Source: a virus. From it: a stretch of DNA of 35,560 nt. Within the stretch, counting starts at the first letter, position 1; each line of letters opens with the position of its first letter. The translations under genes were made by a program, and so were the position numbers. The stretch is from positions 1-35,560 of the IMG/VR virus record IMGVR_UViG_3300025767_000066; one strand, 5' to 3'. The notes beneath the pieces are model-generated. The model did not search any database and was not told the origin of the DNA. It saw only the letters and a program-made list of their open reading frames with translations. Positions 8,501 through 15,692 of this stretch are shown in pieces.

Positions 8501-11068
8501 TCAGGGGCGGCTACATTGTCGTTTGAAACAACATCGGCTGAGATCGGTGCTGTTGATGGCGCATACACGGCTACAAGCACTACAGATACAGACATAAGCA
8601 TTCAAACGAACTTCCAGATTAATCCTATTGATTATGATACAGATGCTAGCACAATTGCAAATGATAATATTCATATATCATCAGGCCATAAACTACAAAA
8701 TGGCACAATTATAACATACAATAATAATGGTAATGCAAGTATTGGTGGGTTGACCCATAATAATGATTATTACGTTATTGTTGTTGATGATGAATATATC
8801 CAACTTGCAGCCTCGAGCGATGATTGGGCTTCTGGAGCAGCTATTGCTTTGACTGCTGGAACAGGCACACATAGAATTGAATCATCAACAATTAGTGGTG
8901 TATCAGAAGCGGCAGGTACTGTTGCGACAACATCAACAAGTGATACTCTATCTGGTACCGAAACTCTGTTTAAGCGTTACTTTAAACCGGGCGACACTAT
9001 CTTTATTAAAGATAATACTGCTACACCTGGTTCGCTTAACTCGTTCACGGTTGTTGCAATTGCAGATGATGAAATTATGCAGCTCGATAGACCCGTAGGA
9101 TTTACATCAGCATCAACAAAATACTTTGTTGAATCTGCAATCTATGCAAGACCTGACGGATATGCTGTCCACAGACCGTTTGATGGTGGCGTTGAAATTG
9201 CAGCTGGTACTGCTCCATATTCACAGATTACCAGACAGACACGTAAATACTTCCGTTACCAATCTGGTAAGGGGATTCAAACGTCACTTGCTATTAACTT
9301 TAGCCCTCCCGTAATCGTTGATACTATTACGGCTTCAGGCACAACAGTTACAGTAACAACTAAGTATCCGCACAGACTATCTGACGGCTTGTTTGTCACG
9401 TTCTCTGGTGCAAACGATTCTATTTACAATGACTCGTATGAAGTAACAACTACTTCGCCGTCAACGTTTACGTTTACATTGCCTAGATTGCCTGGTACTT
9501 CATTGCCTGGCGGCATCATTCAATACGTTGTAGATTCATATTCTGATGCGGCCACACGTGCTGGTATGTTTGACTATCAGAACGGATTCTTCTTTGAATA
9601 TGATGGTCAACAACTTAAAGCCTGTCGCAGATCATCAACAACGCAGTTGAGTGGTACTGTTACTTGTACCAAGAATAGTAACACAATTTTGGGTACAAAC
9701 ACAAACTTCTCGACTCAACTTACAGTTGGTGACTATGTAGTTATTCGTGGTATGTCATATAAGATCACGAAGATTAACTCTAGATCAGAAATGTTCGTAC
9801 AGCCAGAATATCGTGGAACATCGGAGTCAAGCATCATTCTAACAAAAACTATTGATGTTAAAGTTCCTCAGTCAGAGTGGAATTTGGACCGTGCTGACGG
9901 TACAGGACCAGAAGGCTTCAATCTTGATATTCACAAGATTCAGATGGCTTACATGGATTACTCATGGTATGGTGCTGGTAAGATTCGTTTCGGCTTCAAA
10001 GACCGTGAAGGTCATGTAAGATACGTACATGAATTCGTTCACAACAACAGGCTAGATGAAGCATATATGCGTTCTGGTAACATTCCAGCTAAGTATGAAG
10101 TTGTCAACGGTCCTAACCCAACATATGCACCGACACTATTCCACTGGGGTACATCGGTAATTATGGATGGTCGATTTGACGAAGATGAAGCGTACTTGTT
10201 CACAGCACAATCGAACTCGCTATCGTTTACAAACGGTCAAGCATTGACTGCAACAACAACCGCTAATAGTCAGCTAATATTCGAATCTAACAAGCAGCAA
10301 CGTACATTTGACTTCTATGTTGAAATTCCGTTTGCTGATACAGATGGCGCTAAGTTGTCTAATGGCACAAAACTCTACACATCTGGTGGAGAGTTGAACG
10401 GGGAAGAAATTTCTTACACACGATACAGCGGTAGTACAGTATATGCGGCTATCTACGTATCAAGCGGAAGAAGCTATCCTGCTGTATATCCGAGCGTAAG
10501 CGGTGGCACTACTGTTAATATTGGTGAACCCGCAACCGGTGGTGATGGGTTGAACCTTGGTACAGCAACTATTCCACTTGTTACGTTGCGTCTTGCACCT
10601 TCTGTTGACGGTGGTGTATCTGGACAACTTGGTGAGCGTGATATTATTAACAGAATGCAATTGAAATTGCAAGAAGTTGGTTTGATTCTAACGCATGACT
10701 GTGAGGTTAAGTTGATTCTTAACGCTGACTTGAGTCGTGTTGCTTGGGAAAGTGTTAAACAACCATCTCTATCACAGCTATTGAAACACAATACAGGTGA
10801 TGAAGTAACTGGCGGTTCAGAAATCTTCTCGTTCCGTGCATCAGGTGGTACAACAGACTCAGCCGGTAAACGTTTGGGTGCATCAACTAACTTCTCACTT
10901 GCATCTGTTATCGACATGGGTAACTCGATTCTTGGCGGTGACGGAACATTCCCCAACGGTCCAGATATCTTGACTGTTGCAATTCAAGTTGCTGATACAT
11001 CAGGTATTACGGCATCAAGTCCATTACAAGCTTCTGCACGCATCACTTGGTCAGAATCTCAGGCATAA
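5567..11068 (+). CDS. Giant virion structural protein (1833 aa)
   Basis: The largest gene here, with only a weak GGA ribosome binding site 6 nt after the preceding stop. The N-terminus (YYTFDSVNDTITVEAYVKQE, then ELLLITDVSTGTIIYNFAD) and the block DTDFEYGLQPTKWETVEL (about residues 117-134) are hallmarks of very large virion proteins of marine myoviruses. The body repeats a beta motif containing 'T...PHG/PHR...G' at least four times (near residues 170, 265, 1055 and 1268), each preceded by an ITVST-like strand, suggesting repeated small beta domains. The middle (about 430-900) is rich in Tyr, Ser and Asn, unlike the ends. The C-terminal ~350 residues (from WNLDRADGTGPEGFNLD) are more globular. 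Probably a tail, baseplate or long-fibre component; the exact role is unknown. Confidence 0.7.
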   Translation: MAKKIINSYYTFDSVNDTITVEAYVKQEELLLITDVSTGTIIYNFADSAKGASSVVFNEQTELTTITLDFDTSAAGSTDDSVLQIIVDTPHQDMDMHESYVDPVHKIRVSTPQNLIDTDFEYGLQPTKWETVELSQNVPSYYVADGDAAIAFITDITASAGSDLITVSTSIPHGLVVGTPIDVQGLASRTAEGKFLVKSVLPNSFIYQANANQTITGSIGSSYTAVTPGQFYSGSQITYDKDNGFSTDEAANSTLTISTPNPHGFVQDSNFYLTNTIAKKTLGLTNSTTSTAPDGRPYVDYEDTLAFDLTSFDQTLTETKQYIPMHSTKFNASGVDTTNNTITWTSHGMRDNDCVLYIPPSGDTQIGGLSRMTVYYIKRVDDNTIQLTTTYNGAAINFSSAGTYNYGRACIGVVYELLSGSKLANDSYAYGYTRAYSNNGVGSGWDLASYFGSGYGLGNASTYTSSSGKGILFGTAALHGYQNLSYYQSSTLNSSYGESSTTPGVYNWIEDDSIFAGSYYTSSFYSGNIFTQRYIRFYSYGTSTNSRNGFTDSYSSRTAFWVPLKKDEEGDTFYAAGHEMLTGLPLSLTVNSGTLGVQYNNTSRTNLSSGNYTVEAVSDDRFRIVWSQGSARIYDATGSYSFVGNKANPTKNSFYLAAHSLSDNVELKFDSSGGTTPSSQSGTVVHEPGETNIFAWNVIDGALDTYMTNLSGRVNLSTSTTTSGFRITDSSSTNISYSTFAYNTGQYLLPSVNTYQYVTPYVDDISSSSVYNPWNSTLYSGYKIGAVGTDWTANSTIPYYAAVFEPDMGTDSYARMNLYLTLYWSGQGTSRSGSNTSAISYSSNGKNYYYSCSWLRAGGSSANDMIVACIKIRDRSVFNSTTGVNAYSYTRSSVNGYVYPNNYTVEGDKLIFVQFSVDDAITWGTTQAQQLSQAIIDDIATDFIYPTLTNQQNYLTSVVSSDRIALKNNNDFTINLTNSGAATLSFETTSAEIGAVDGAYTATSTTDTDISIQTNFQINPIDYDTDASTIANDNIHISSGHKLQNGTIITYNNNGNASIGGLTHNNDYYVIVVDDEYIQLAASSDDWASGAAIALTAGTGTHRIESSTISGVSEAAGTVATTSTSDTLSGTETLFKRYFKPGDTIFIKDNTATPGSLNSFTVVAIADDEIMQLDRPVGFTSASTKYFVESAIYARPDGYAVHRPFDGGVEIAAGTAPYSQITRQTRKYFRYQSGKGIQTSLAINFSPPVIVDTITASGTTVTVTTKYPHRLSDGLFVTFSGANDSIYNDSYEVTTTSPSTFTFTLPRLPGTSLPGGIIQYVVDSYSDAATRAGMFDYQNGFFFEYDGQQLKACRRSSTTQLSGTVTCTKNSNTILGTNTNFSTQLTVGDYVVIRGMSYKITKINSRSEMFVQPEYRGTSESSIILTKTIDVKVPQSEWNLDRADGTGPEGFNLDIHKIQMAYMDYSWYGAGKIRFGFKDREGHVRYVHEFVHNNRLDEAYMRSGNIPAKYEVVNGPNPTYAPTLFHWGTSVIMDGRFDEDEAYLFTAQSNSLSFTNGQALTATTTANSQLIFESNKQQRTFDFYVEIPFADTDGAKLSNGTKLYTSGGELNGEEISYTRYSGSTVYAAIYVSSGRSYPAVYPSVSGGTTVNIGEPATGGDGLNLGTATIPLVTLRLAPSVDGGVSGQLGERDIINRMQLKLQEVGLILTHDCEVKLILNADLSRVAWESVKQPSLSQLLKHNTGDEVTGGSEIFSFRASGGTTDSAGKRLGASTNFSLASVIDMGNSILGGDGTFPNGPDILTVAIQVADTSGITASSPLQASARITWSESQA

Positions 11069-11078
11069 GGAGCATTAA

Positions 11079-13628
11079 ATGTCAACAAGCCTTAAATTAT
11101 CAAATTTTACAAGAAATTTAGACGCAAACGGTGATTTAGCTTCAGTGGGCGGGCTAAATTATCCCGCAACTGACGGTACTGCTGGTCAAGTACTAGCTAC
11201 TGATGGTTCCGGTACGCTATCATTTACTGATGCTTCTGGCGGCATCTCTAATGTTGTAGAAGATACCACTCCGCAGTTGGGTGGTGATCTTGACTTAAAC
11301 TCGAAGGCATTTTCAGGAACAGCTTTATTTAAGAGCGGATCAACTGAAATGCTCAAGATTATGGATGCTGCTGCTCTTACAGGGGTTCAATCAAACGTTA
11401 ATCCGCTGTCGATTAGTACCGCTAATAGTAGCATGTCTTTAATTGCAGGCACTAGTGAATCCGGCGGCGGGACCATAAGTTTACTCACCGAAAACCAGAC
11501 TCGAATTGGGATTGCTAGTACTGGTCCAATCACCTTCAATAATTCGTACACATTCCCAACGTCTGACGGAACTGAAGGTACAGTTTTAACTACCAATGGT
11601 TCCGGTGCTCTGTCTTGGTCTACACCAGCTTCTGGCGGAATCTCCAGTGTTTTTGAAGACTCTTCCCCTGCGTTAGGTAATATCTTAAATGGTAATAATC
11701 ACGGGATATATGCGGTAGGTCAACTTACAGAGGTTAGCCTTCTTCAATATACCTCTCCATTAAACTATCTCCCTATCCGAAAAGATTGGGGGGACCAACA
11801 ATCAGGAATTGAGCTAAGGCATTTTTCAGGTAATAATGTCGTCATTAAAATTCCTGATATGACAAATAATTCTGGATACACTTTGACTTTGCCGGTATCT
11901 AATGGGAACGCAGGTCAAGTTTTAACAACTGATGGTTCCGGTACTCTATCGTTTGCTGATGCTTCAGGCGGGTCTTCATTTACAGCATCGCTGTTCCATA
12001 CGCTAGATAACCCCAACGCTTATTCAACAAGTGCTAGTGATTATTTTGGTCTTCCAGTAGCAATAAGCGGTAACTATGCAATTGTTGGCGCTTATTTAGA
12101 AGATGATGCCGGGGGTAATAGTTCTGGTAAAGCATATATTTTTAACGTCACTACTGGATCACTGGTCCATACACTCGATAATCCAAATGCTTATGGTAAT
12201 AGTAGTGGTGATAATTTTGGGCTTTCAGTAGCTATATCAGGTAACTATGCGATTGTTGGTGCTAAAAACGAAGATGATGCTGGTAATCTTAGTTCAGGTA
12301 AAGCATATATCTTTGATGTAACAACAGGTGCTTTACTTCACACACTCGACAATCCTACCGCTTATGGTACTAGTGTTAGTGATTATTTTGGTATCTCAGT
12401 AGCCATATCTGGTAATTATGCTATTGTTGGCGCTTCTTATGAAGATGATGCTGGTGGTACTCAATCAGGTAAAGCATATATCTTCGATGTAACAACTGGA
12501 TCACTGGTTCATACACTCGACAATCCTAACGCTTATTCAACGAGTAGCTCTGATTATTTTAGTTGGTCAGTAGCAATATCAGGTAACTATGCGATTGTTG
12601 GTGCTAAAAACGAAGATGATGCCGGGGGTAATAGTTCTGGTAAAGCATATATTTTTAACGTCACAACTGGCGCATTACTTCATACGCTAGATAATCCAAA
12701 TGCTTATTCAACAAGTGGTGGTGATAATTTTGGGCTTTCAGTAGCTATATCAGGTAACTATGCGATTGTTGGCGCTTATTTAGAAGATGATGCTGGTGGT
12801 GCTAGTTCCGGTAAAGCCTATATTTTCAATGTATCAACAGGTGCTTTACTTCATACACTCGACAATCCCAATGCTTATTCAACAAGTGCTAATGATAGAT
12901 TTGGTGAGTCGGTAGCTATATCAGGTAACTATGCGATTGTTGGCGCTTGGTTTGAAGATGATGCTGGTGGTACTCAATCAGGTAAAGCATATATCTTCGA
13001 TGTAACAACTGGATCACTGGTTCATACACTCGACAATCCCAACGCTTATTCAACAAGTGCTAGTGATTATTTTGGTCTTCCAGTAGCAATAAGCGGTAAC
13101 TATGCAATTGTTGGCGCTCAATTAGAAGATGATGCTGGTGGTAATAGTTCTGGTAAAGCATACATCTATCAGTTACCAAACGCTCAACCTTATGTATTAG
13201 ATGCAGCAGAAACCGCAGGATTTTCTAGTGGCACTATAAAAACTACTGGAATTGAAGAGGCATTTTTTACAGACTTTACCTCAGCTGGCATATTCAATGT
13301 ATATGCTGAGAAGCATTCTGTTTATTACGCTCCTTATTGGCAGCAGGCGAATAGGACGGTTAATATTGCAGCGACCACTTCAGCTACATTAAATTCTGTA
13401 ATGGAAAATGGAGGGGTGAGGACATTTGCTGTTGCTTTAGTCCACGGCCCTAATGCATATTATGTTACTGATGTAACAATAGATGGCTCTGCTCCTGCTT
13501 CAATCAAGTGGTTAGGCGGTGCGCCAACTAGCGCAACTCCCAATAGTACTGAAGTTTATACTTTTACTGTTATAAAAGTATCAAATAATTCGTTTGACGT
13601 TCTTGCTCAAGTCGCAACTTACGAATAA
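11079..13628 (+). CDS. Tail fibre with seven-blade FG-GAP repeat domain
   Basis: An 849-aa fibre with an AGGAG ribosome binding site. Residues 1-300 are shaft modules: repeated AGQVLATDGSGTLSF units and VEDTTPQLGGDLDLN, shared with the fibre at 2973. Residues about 307-705 are seven 57-aa repeats, each reading HTLDNPNAYSTS.SDYFG, VAISGNYAIVGA, EDDAGG.SSGKAYIF. This is the FG-GAP pattern, and seven copies would close a beta-propeller. The C-terminal ~145 residues (from TAGFSSGTIKTTGIEEAF) are a beta-rich tip of a kind common on marine phage fibres. The likely function is receptor binding by the propeller and tip; that is inference from architecture. Long identical DNA tracts between repeats point to recombination. 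Confidence 0.75.
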   Translation: MSTSLKLSNFTRNLDANGDLASVGGLNYPATDGTAGQVLATDGSGTLSFTDASGGISNVVEDTTPQLGGDLDLNSKAFSGTALFKSGSTEMLKIMDAAALTGVQSNVNPLSISTANSSMSLIAGTSESGGGTISLLTENQTRIGIASTGPITFNNSYTFPTSDGTEGTVLTTNGSGALSWSTPASGGISSVFEDSSPALGNILNGNNHGIYAVGQLTEVSLLQYTSPLNYLPIRKDWGDQQSGIELRHFSGNNVVIKIPDMTNNSGYTLTLPVSNGNAGQVLTTDGSGTLSFADASGGSSFTASLFHTLDNPNAYSTSASDYFGLPVAISGNYAIVGAYLEDDAGGNSSGKAYIFNVTTGSLVHTLDNPNAYGNSSGDNFGLSVAISGNYAIVGAKNEDDAGNLSSGKAYIFDVTTGALLHTLDNPTAYGTSVSDYFGISVAISGNYAIVGASYEDDAGGTQSGKAYIFDVTTGSLVHTLDNPNAYSTSSSDYFSWSVAISGNYAIVGAKNEDDAGGNSSGKAYIFNVTTGALLHTLDNPNAYSTSGGDNFGLSVAISGNYAIVGAYLEDDAGGASSGKAYIFNVSTGALLHTLDNPNAYSTSANDRFGESVAISGNYAIVGAWFEDDAGGTQSGKAYIFDVTTGSLVHTLDNPNAYSTSASDYFGLPVAISGNYAIVGAQLEDDAGGNSSGKAYIYQLPNAQPYVLDAAETAGFSSGTIKTTGIEEAFFTDFTSAGIFNVYAEKHSVYYAPYWQQANRTVNIAATTSATLNSVMENGGVRTFAVALVHGPNAYYVTDVTIDGSAPASIKWLGGAPTSATPNSTEVYTFTVIKVSNNSFDVLAQVATYE
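11997..13192 (+). repeat. Seven tandem 171-nt FG-GAP coding repeats
   Basis: Seven in-frame units of about 171 nt (57 codons) begin at the conserved HTLDNP codons near 11997, 12168, 12339 and so on. The first and last units share an identical 81-nt tract (12012-12092 and 13038-13118). Units 3 and 6 share an identical 86-nt tract (12441-12526 and 12954-13039). Different pairs share different segments, a mosaic expected from recombination or gene conversion within the array. Confidence 0.85.
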
Positions 13629-13641
13629 AAGGGAGATAACT

Positions 13642-14385
13642 ATGCCATTACTTGCTACGTTCGCCGCAGGGAAATGGGGCGCTGCCTCTGTAGCGTCTTC
13701 CGTGCCTAGTTTAGTGCCTAGTTTATTTTTTGTAGGTAATATTGTATCCCAATCAGGTACTGGTAGCGCATATACGTCATTTACAGGTAATACAACATTA
13801 TCAACTGGCAACAAAACTATAGTTTTAGTTATTCAATCAAGAGACTCAAATGGATCCACAAGTGATCCTTATACGAGTGTCACAGTAGGAGGAGTTGTTT
13901 GTACAATAATTTCTAGAGCATATTCTTCTGGTGACTATAACTCCTCTTGCATTGCTTATCTGTCAAATAGTACTTTGTCAGGAAATCAATCAATATCGGT
14001 ATCATTAAGTACCGCACATGAGGGTCAGGCAAACATAGCTGTTTATGAGATCTCTCATGACGTAAGTTCAGTAAATGTTCAAAGTAATGACACTATAGGA
14101 ACTGGGTCAGTACCATCTTATAGTACAGGCTTAACAACTCCTTCAGGTACTGTATTCTCTTTTGCTACAGCTAATGTTAGTAACTCAACTAACGCCCCAG
14201 TAATTTCTGTTAGTGGAGGGGGAACTTATACAAGCGATGTGTCTAAAGATGGAGGAACTACCGAATACTATTCCGTTTACTCCGGCTCTTCTCCAAGCAA
14301 TACTTCTTTGACTTTTACAGCAACTGTCTCAGGTTTAGATGCAAATGATTTCTATGCTATACAAGTCGCTTCATTTGGATTCTGA
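13642..14385 (+). CDS. Terminal fibre/adhesin-like protein, 247 aa
   Basis: The last full gene of the structural operon. I chose the ATG at 13642 because GGGAG lies 8 nt before it; an in-frame ATG at 13594 lies inside the preceding gene and lacks this support. The protein starts MPLLATFAAGKWGAAS and is then almost all beta strand, rich in Ser, Thr and Gly, with no Cys cluster or catalytic motif beyond one VVCTII. Near the C-terminus TSLTFTATVSGLDANDFYAI resembles a jelly-roll or Ig-like strand pair. A distal fibre tip or small adhesin is likeliest from position and composition, but no family is recognised with certainty. Confidence 0.65.
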   Translation: MPLLATFAAGKWGAASVASSVPSLVPSLFFVGNIVSQSGTGSAYTSFTGNTTLSTGNKTIVLVIQSRDSNGSTSDPYTSVTVGGVVCTIISRAYSSGDYNSSCIAYLSNSTLSGNQSISVSLSTAHEGQANIAVYEISHDVSSVNVQSNDTIGTGSVPSYSTGLTTPSGTVFSFATANVSNSTNAPVISVSGGGTYTSDVSKDGGTTEYYSVYSGSSPSNTSLTFTATVSGLDANDFYAIQVASFGF

Positions 14386-14390
14386 TTATT

Positions 14391-14486
14391 ATGGCAATAG
14401 TAAGGGTGGTATCTTGAGTTTAATAGAGTACAGCAAGGCAGCGTGAAGCAATAGCGGCTTGGGAAATAAGATACGGTGTAGTTTAA
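14391..14486 (+). pseudogene. Remnant of a short tail-region ORF with shifted frames
   Basis: After the last fibre, an ATG at 14391 opens eight codons and stops. The same frame later reads REAIAAWEIRYGVV and ends at TAA 14484-14486. The overlapping frame starting at TTG 14414 (behind an AAGGGTGG Shine-Dalgarno-like run) reads MSLIEYSKAA and stops at TGA 14444, exactly where a +1 shift at GCG-TGA would join it to EAIAAWEIRYGVV. The two pieces look like one small protein of about 24 residues split by a frame change. It could be a decayed gene, a sequencing error or a programmed shift; I cannot tell which. Confidence 0.35.
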
Positions 14487-14665
14487 TGGACTACTATGTA
14501 GTTGATAACTTCTTTAATGCAGATATACTAAAAAAGGGGCTATTCAGCCCCTTCTTCCTTTTCTGCTTCAACAGGTTCAGGAACCACTTGCGGACCTGCC
14601 TGCATTTGAAGTTTATTAATTACTCCAACAGATGTTTTTGCAGGCATTTCGCCCAATCCTGCTAG
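14486..14665 (+). pseudogene. Truncated ORF start, possibly the N-terminus of a 2OG-Fe(II) oxygenase
   Basis: An ATG at 14486 overlaps the preceding TAA (TAATG), as real genes do in this genome. The first residues, MDYYVVDNFFNADILKK, resemble the N-terminus of 2OG-Fe(II) oxygenase-like proteins found near fibre genes of marine phages (typically 'Y.VIDNFL'). After about 17 codons the frame runs into the terminator hairpin and then antisense to the 59-aa gene, where the sequence becomes low-quality Cys/Phe-rich. The gene therefore seems cut off at the module boundary. The family suggestion is weak. Confidence 0.3.
14534..14553 (-). terminator. Hairpin terminator at the convergent junction (possibly bidirectional)
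   Basis: A perfect 8-bp stem AAGGGGCT/AGCCCCTT with an ATTC loop. Read on the - strand it is followed by TTTTTTAG (14526-14533), a good rho-independent terminator for the long replication/NrdAB transcript, and it overlaps the end of the 59-aa gene. On the + strand it is followed by CTTCCTTTTC, a weaker U-tract, so it may also stop the fibre operon. Confidence 0.8.
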
Positions 14666-14719
14666 AATAACATTGATCTCTTGTAATGAGAGGTCAAGTT
14701 TAATACTTTCGTTTGCCAT
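14540..14719 (-). CDS. Conserved small phage protein, 59 aa
   Basis: Starts at ATG 14719 with AGGAG about 7 nt upstream and ends at TAG 14540. The protein begins MANESIKLDLSLQEINVIL, then AGLGEMPAKTSVGVINKLQMQ, and ends in an acidic tail (PEPVEAEKEEGAE). The 'L.ls.qEin.il.~lg..p...v..li.ki..Q' pattern is a small two-helix family widespread in phages, without a known function. It is 9 nt downstream of NrdB and in the same transcript. Its last codons form the terminator stem. Confidence 0.75.
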   Translation of the reverse strand: MANESIKLDLSLQEINVILAGLGEMPAKTSVGVINKLQMQAGPQVVPEPVEAEKEEGAE

Positions 14720-14728
14720 AATAGACTC

Positions 14729-15691
14729 CTATTTAAATATATCTTGCCAGTTACCAGTAGTACTCGCTTTTGAGTACTCAGTGGCGCGATTCTCAAAGAA
14801 GTTAGTATGTTCAACCCCGTTGAGCATATAATCTAACCATCCAAGAGGATTCTTCTCGCTATGAAATATTTTCTTCATGCCTAGACCTAGTAATCTTCGA
14901 TCTGCAATATAACGAATATATGACTTGACTTCTTCTGGAGTTAAGTCTGGCACATCTGCACCTTCAAAGCAAAGATCAATAAACGCATCTTCCAATTCTA
15001 CAGTACGCTCTGCGGCACAATATATTTCATACTTCAGCTCATCATTCCACAACTCTGGGTTCTCTTGAATAAAAGTACGGAAAAGCTGGCTCATGCCTTC
15101 TACGTGAAGGCTCTCATCTCGAATCGACCAAGTAACAATCTGCCCCATACCTTTCATAAGGTTGTGACGAGGAAAGTTAAGAAGAATCGCAAAACTACTA
15201 AAGAGCTGTACTCCTTCTGTAAAACCTGAGTAGATAGCCATAGTCTTTGCTATGTCCATTTTTGTACTCATACCAAAGTTTGAAAGATGCTCATGCTTAT
15301 CTAGCATCTCTTTGTGCTCATAAAACTTTTGGTACTCAGAATCGTCAAAGCCAAGAGTCTCGAGTAATAAAGAGTACGCTTCTTGGTGTACTGCTTCCAT
15401 TGCTGCAAATGCAGATAGCATCATTCGTACTTCAGGTTGCTTAAATGTGGGCAGGTAATGCTTTGCATACCCACAGCACACATCTACATCTGCCTGTGTA
15501 AAGAAACGAAATATCTGATTGACTAAGCGTCGATTGCCAGGAGACAACTTTTCTCTATAGTCTTTTAGATCGTCTGCCAGATTTACTTCATCTGGCAGCC
15601 AATGCATTTGCTGTTGAGCTTTATAATGTTCAAAAGCCCACGGATAATTAAATGGTTTGTAATACTCTCTTTCTTCTAATAAATTGCTCAT
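14729..15691 (-). CDS. nrdB: Class Ia ribonucleotide reductase beta subunit (320 aa)
   Basis: Supplies the tyrosyl radical for reduction of NDPs to dNDPs with NrdA. The start is set at ATG 15691, one base after the NrdA stop, because GAGGGG lies just upstream; a GTG at 15703 would add four residues inside nrdA. Di-iron and radical residues are complete: D68, E99, H102, radical Y106 (MEAVHQEAY), E159, E193 and H196 (RDESLHVE). The C-terminal tail (TEYSKASTTGNWQDIFK) carries a tyrosine suited to radical transfer and the peptide that docks on NrdA. Length is slightly below bacterial NrdB. Expected to be active and cytosolic. Confidence 0.97.
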   Translation of the reverse strand: MSNLLEEREYYKPFNYPWAFEHYKAQQQMHWLPDEVNLADDLKDYREKLSPGNRRLVNQIFRFFTQADVDVCCGYAKHYLPTFKQPEVRMMLSAFAAMEAVHQEAYSLLLETLGFDDSEYQKFYEHKEMLDKHEHLSNFGMSTKMDIAKTMAIYSGFTEGVQLFSSFAILLNFPRHNLMKGMGQIVTWSIRDESLHVEGMSQLFRTFIQENPELWNDELKYEIYCAAERTVELEDAFIDLCFEGADVPDLTPEEVKSYIRYIADRRLLGLGMKKIFHSEKNPLGWLDYMLNGVEHTNFFENRATEYSKASTTGNWQDIFK

Positions 15692-15692
15692 T

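Noticed and set aside
10474-10956. 160-aa open frame on the - strand inside the 1833-aa gene
   Set aside because: Antisense to a clear virion gene, without ribosome binding site or recognisable protein pattern; a shadow frame.
11997-13192. Regular repeats considered as a CRISPR-like array
   Set aside because: The 171-nt units are in frame and encode FG-GAP blades; there are no short repeats with unique spacers.
13594-13641. Upstream ATG at 13594 for the 247-aa fibre protein
   Set aside because: It lies within the preceding fibre gene and has no ribosome binding site, whereas ATG 13642 has GGGAG at good spacing.
14478-14494. D-arm-like hairpin (GTAG, loop TTTAATGGA, CTAC) resembling part of a tRNA
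   Set aside because: No acceptor stem, T-arm or CCA fits around it, so a tRNA cannot be supported. It overlaps the coding remnant.
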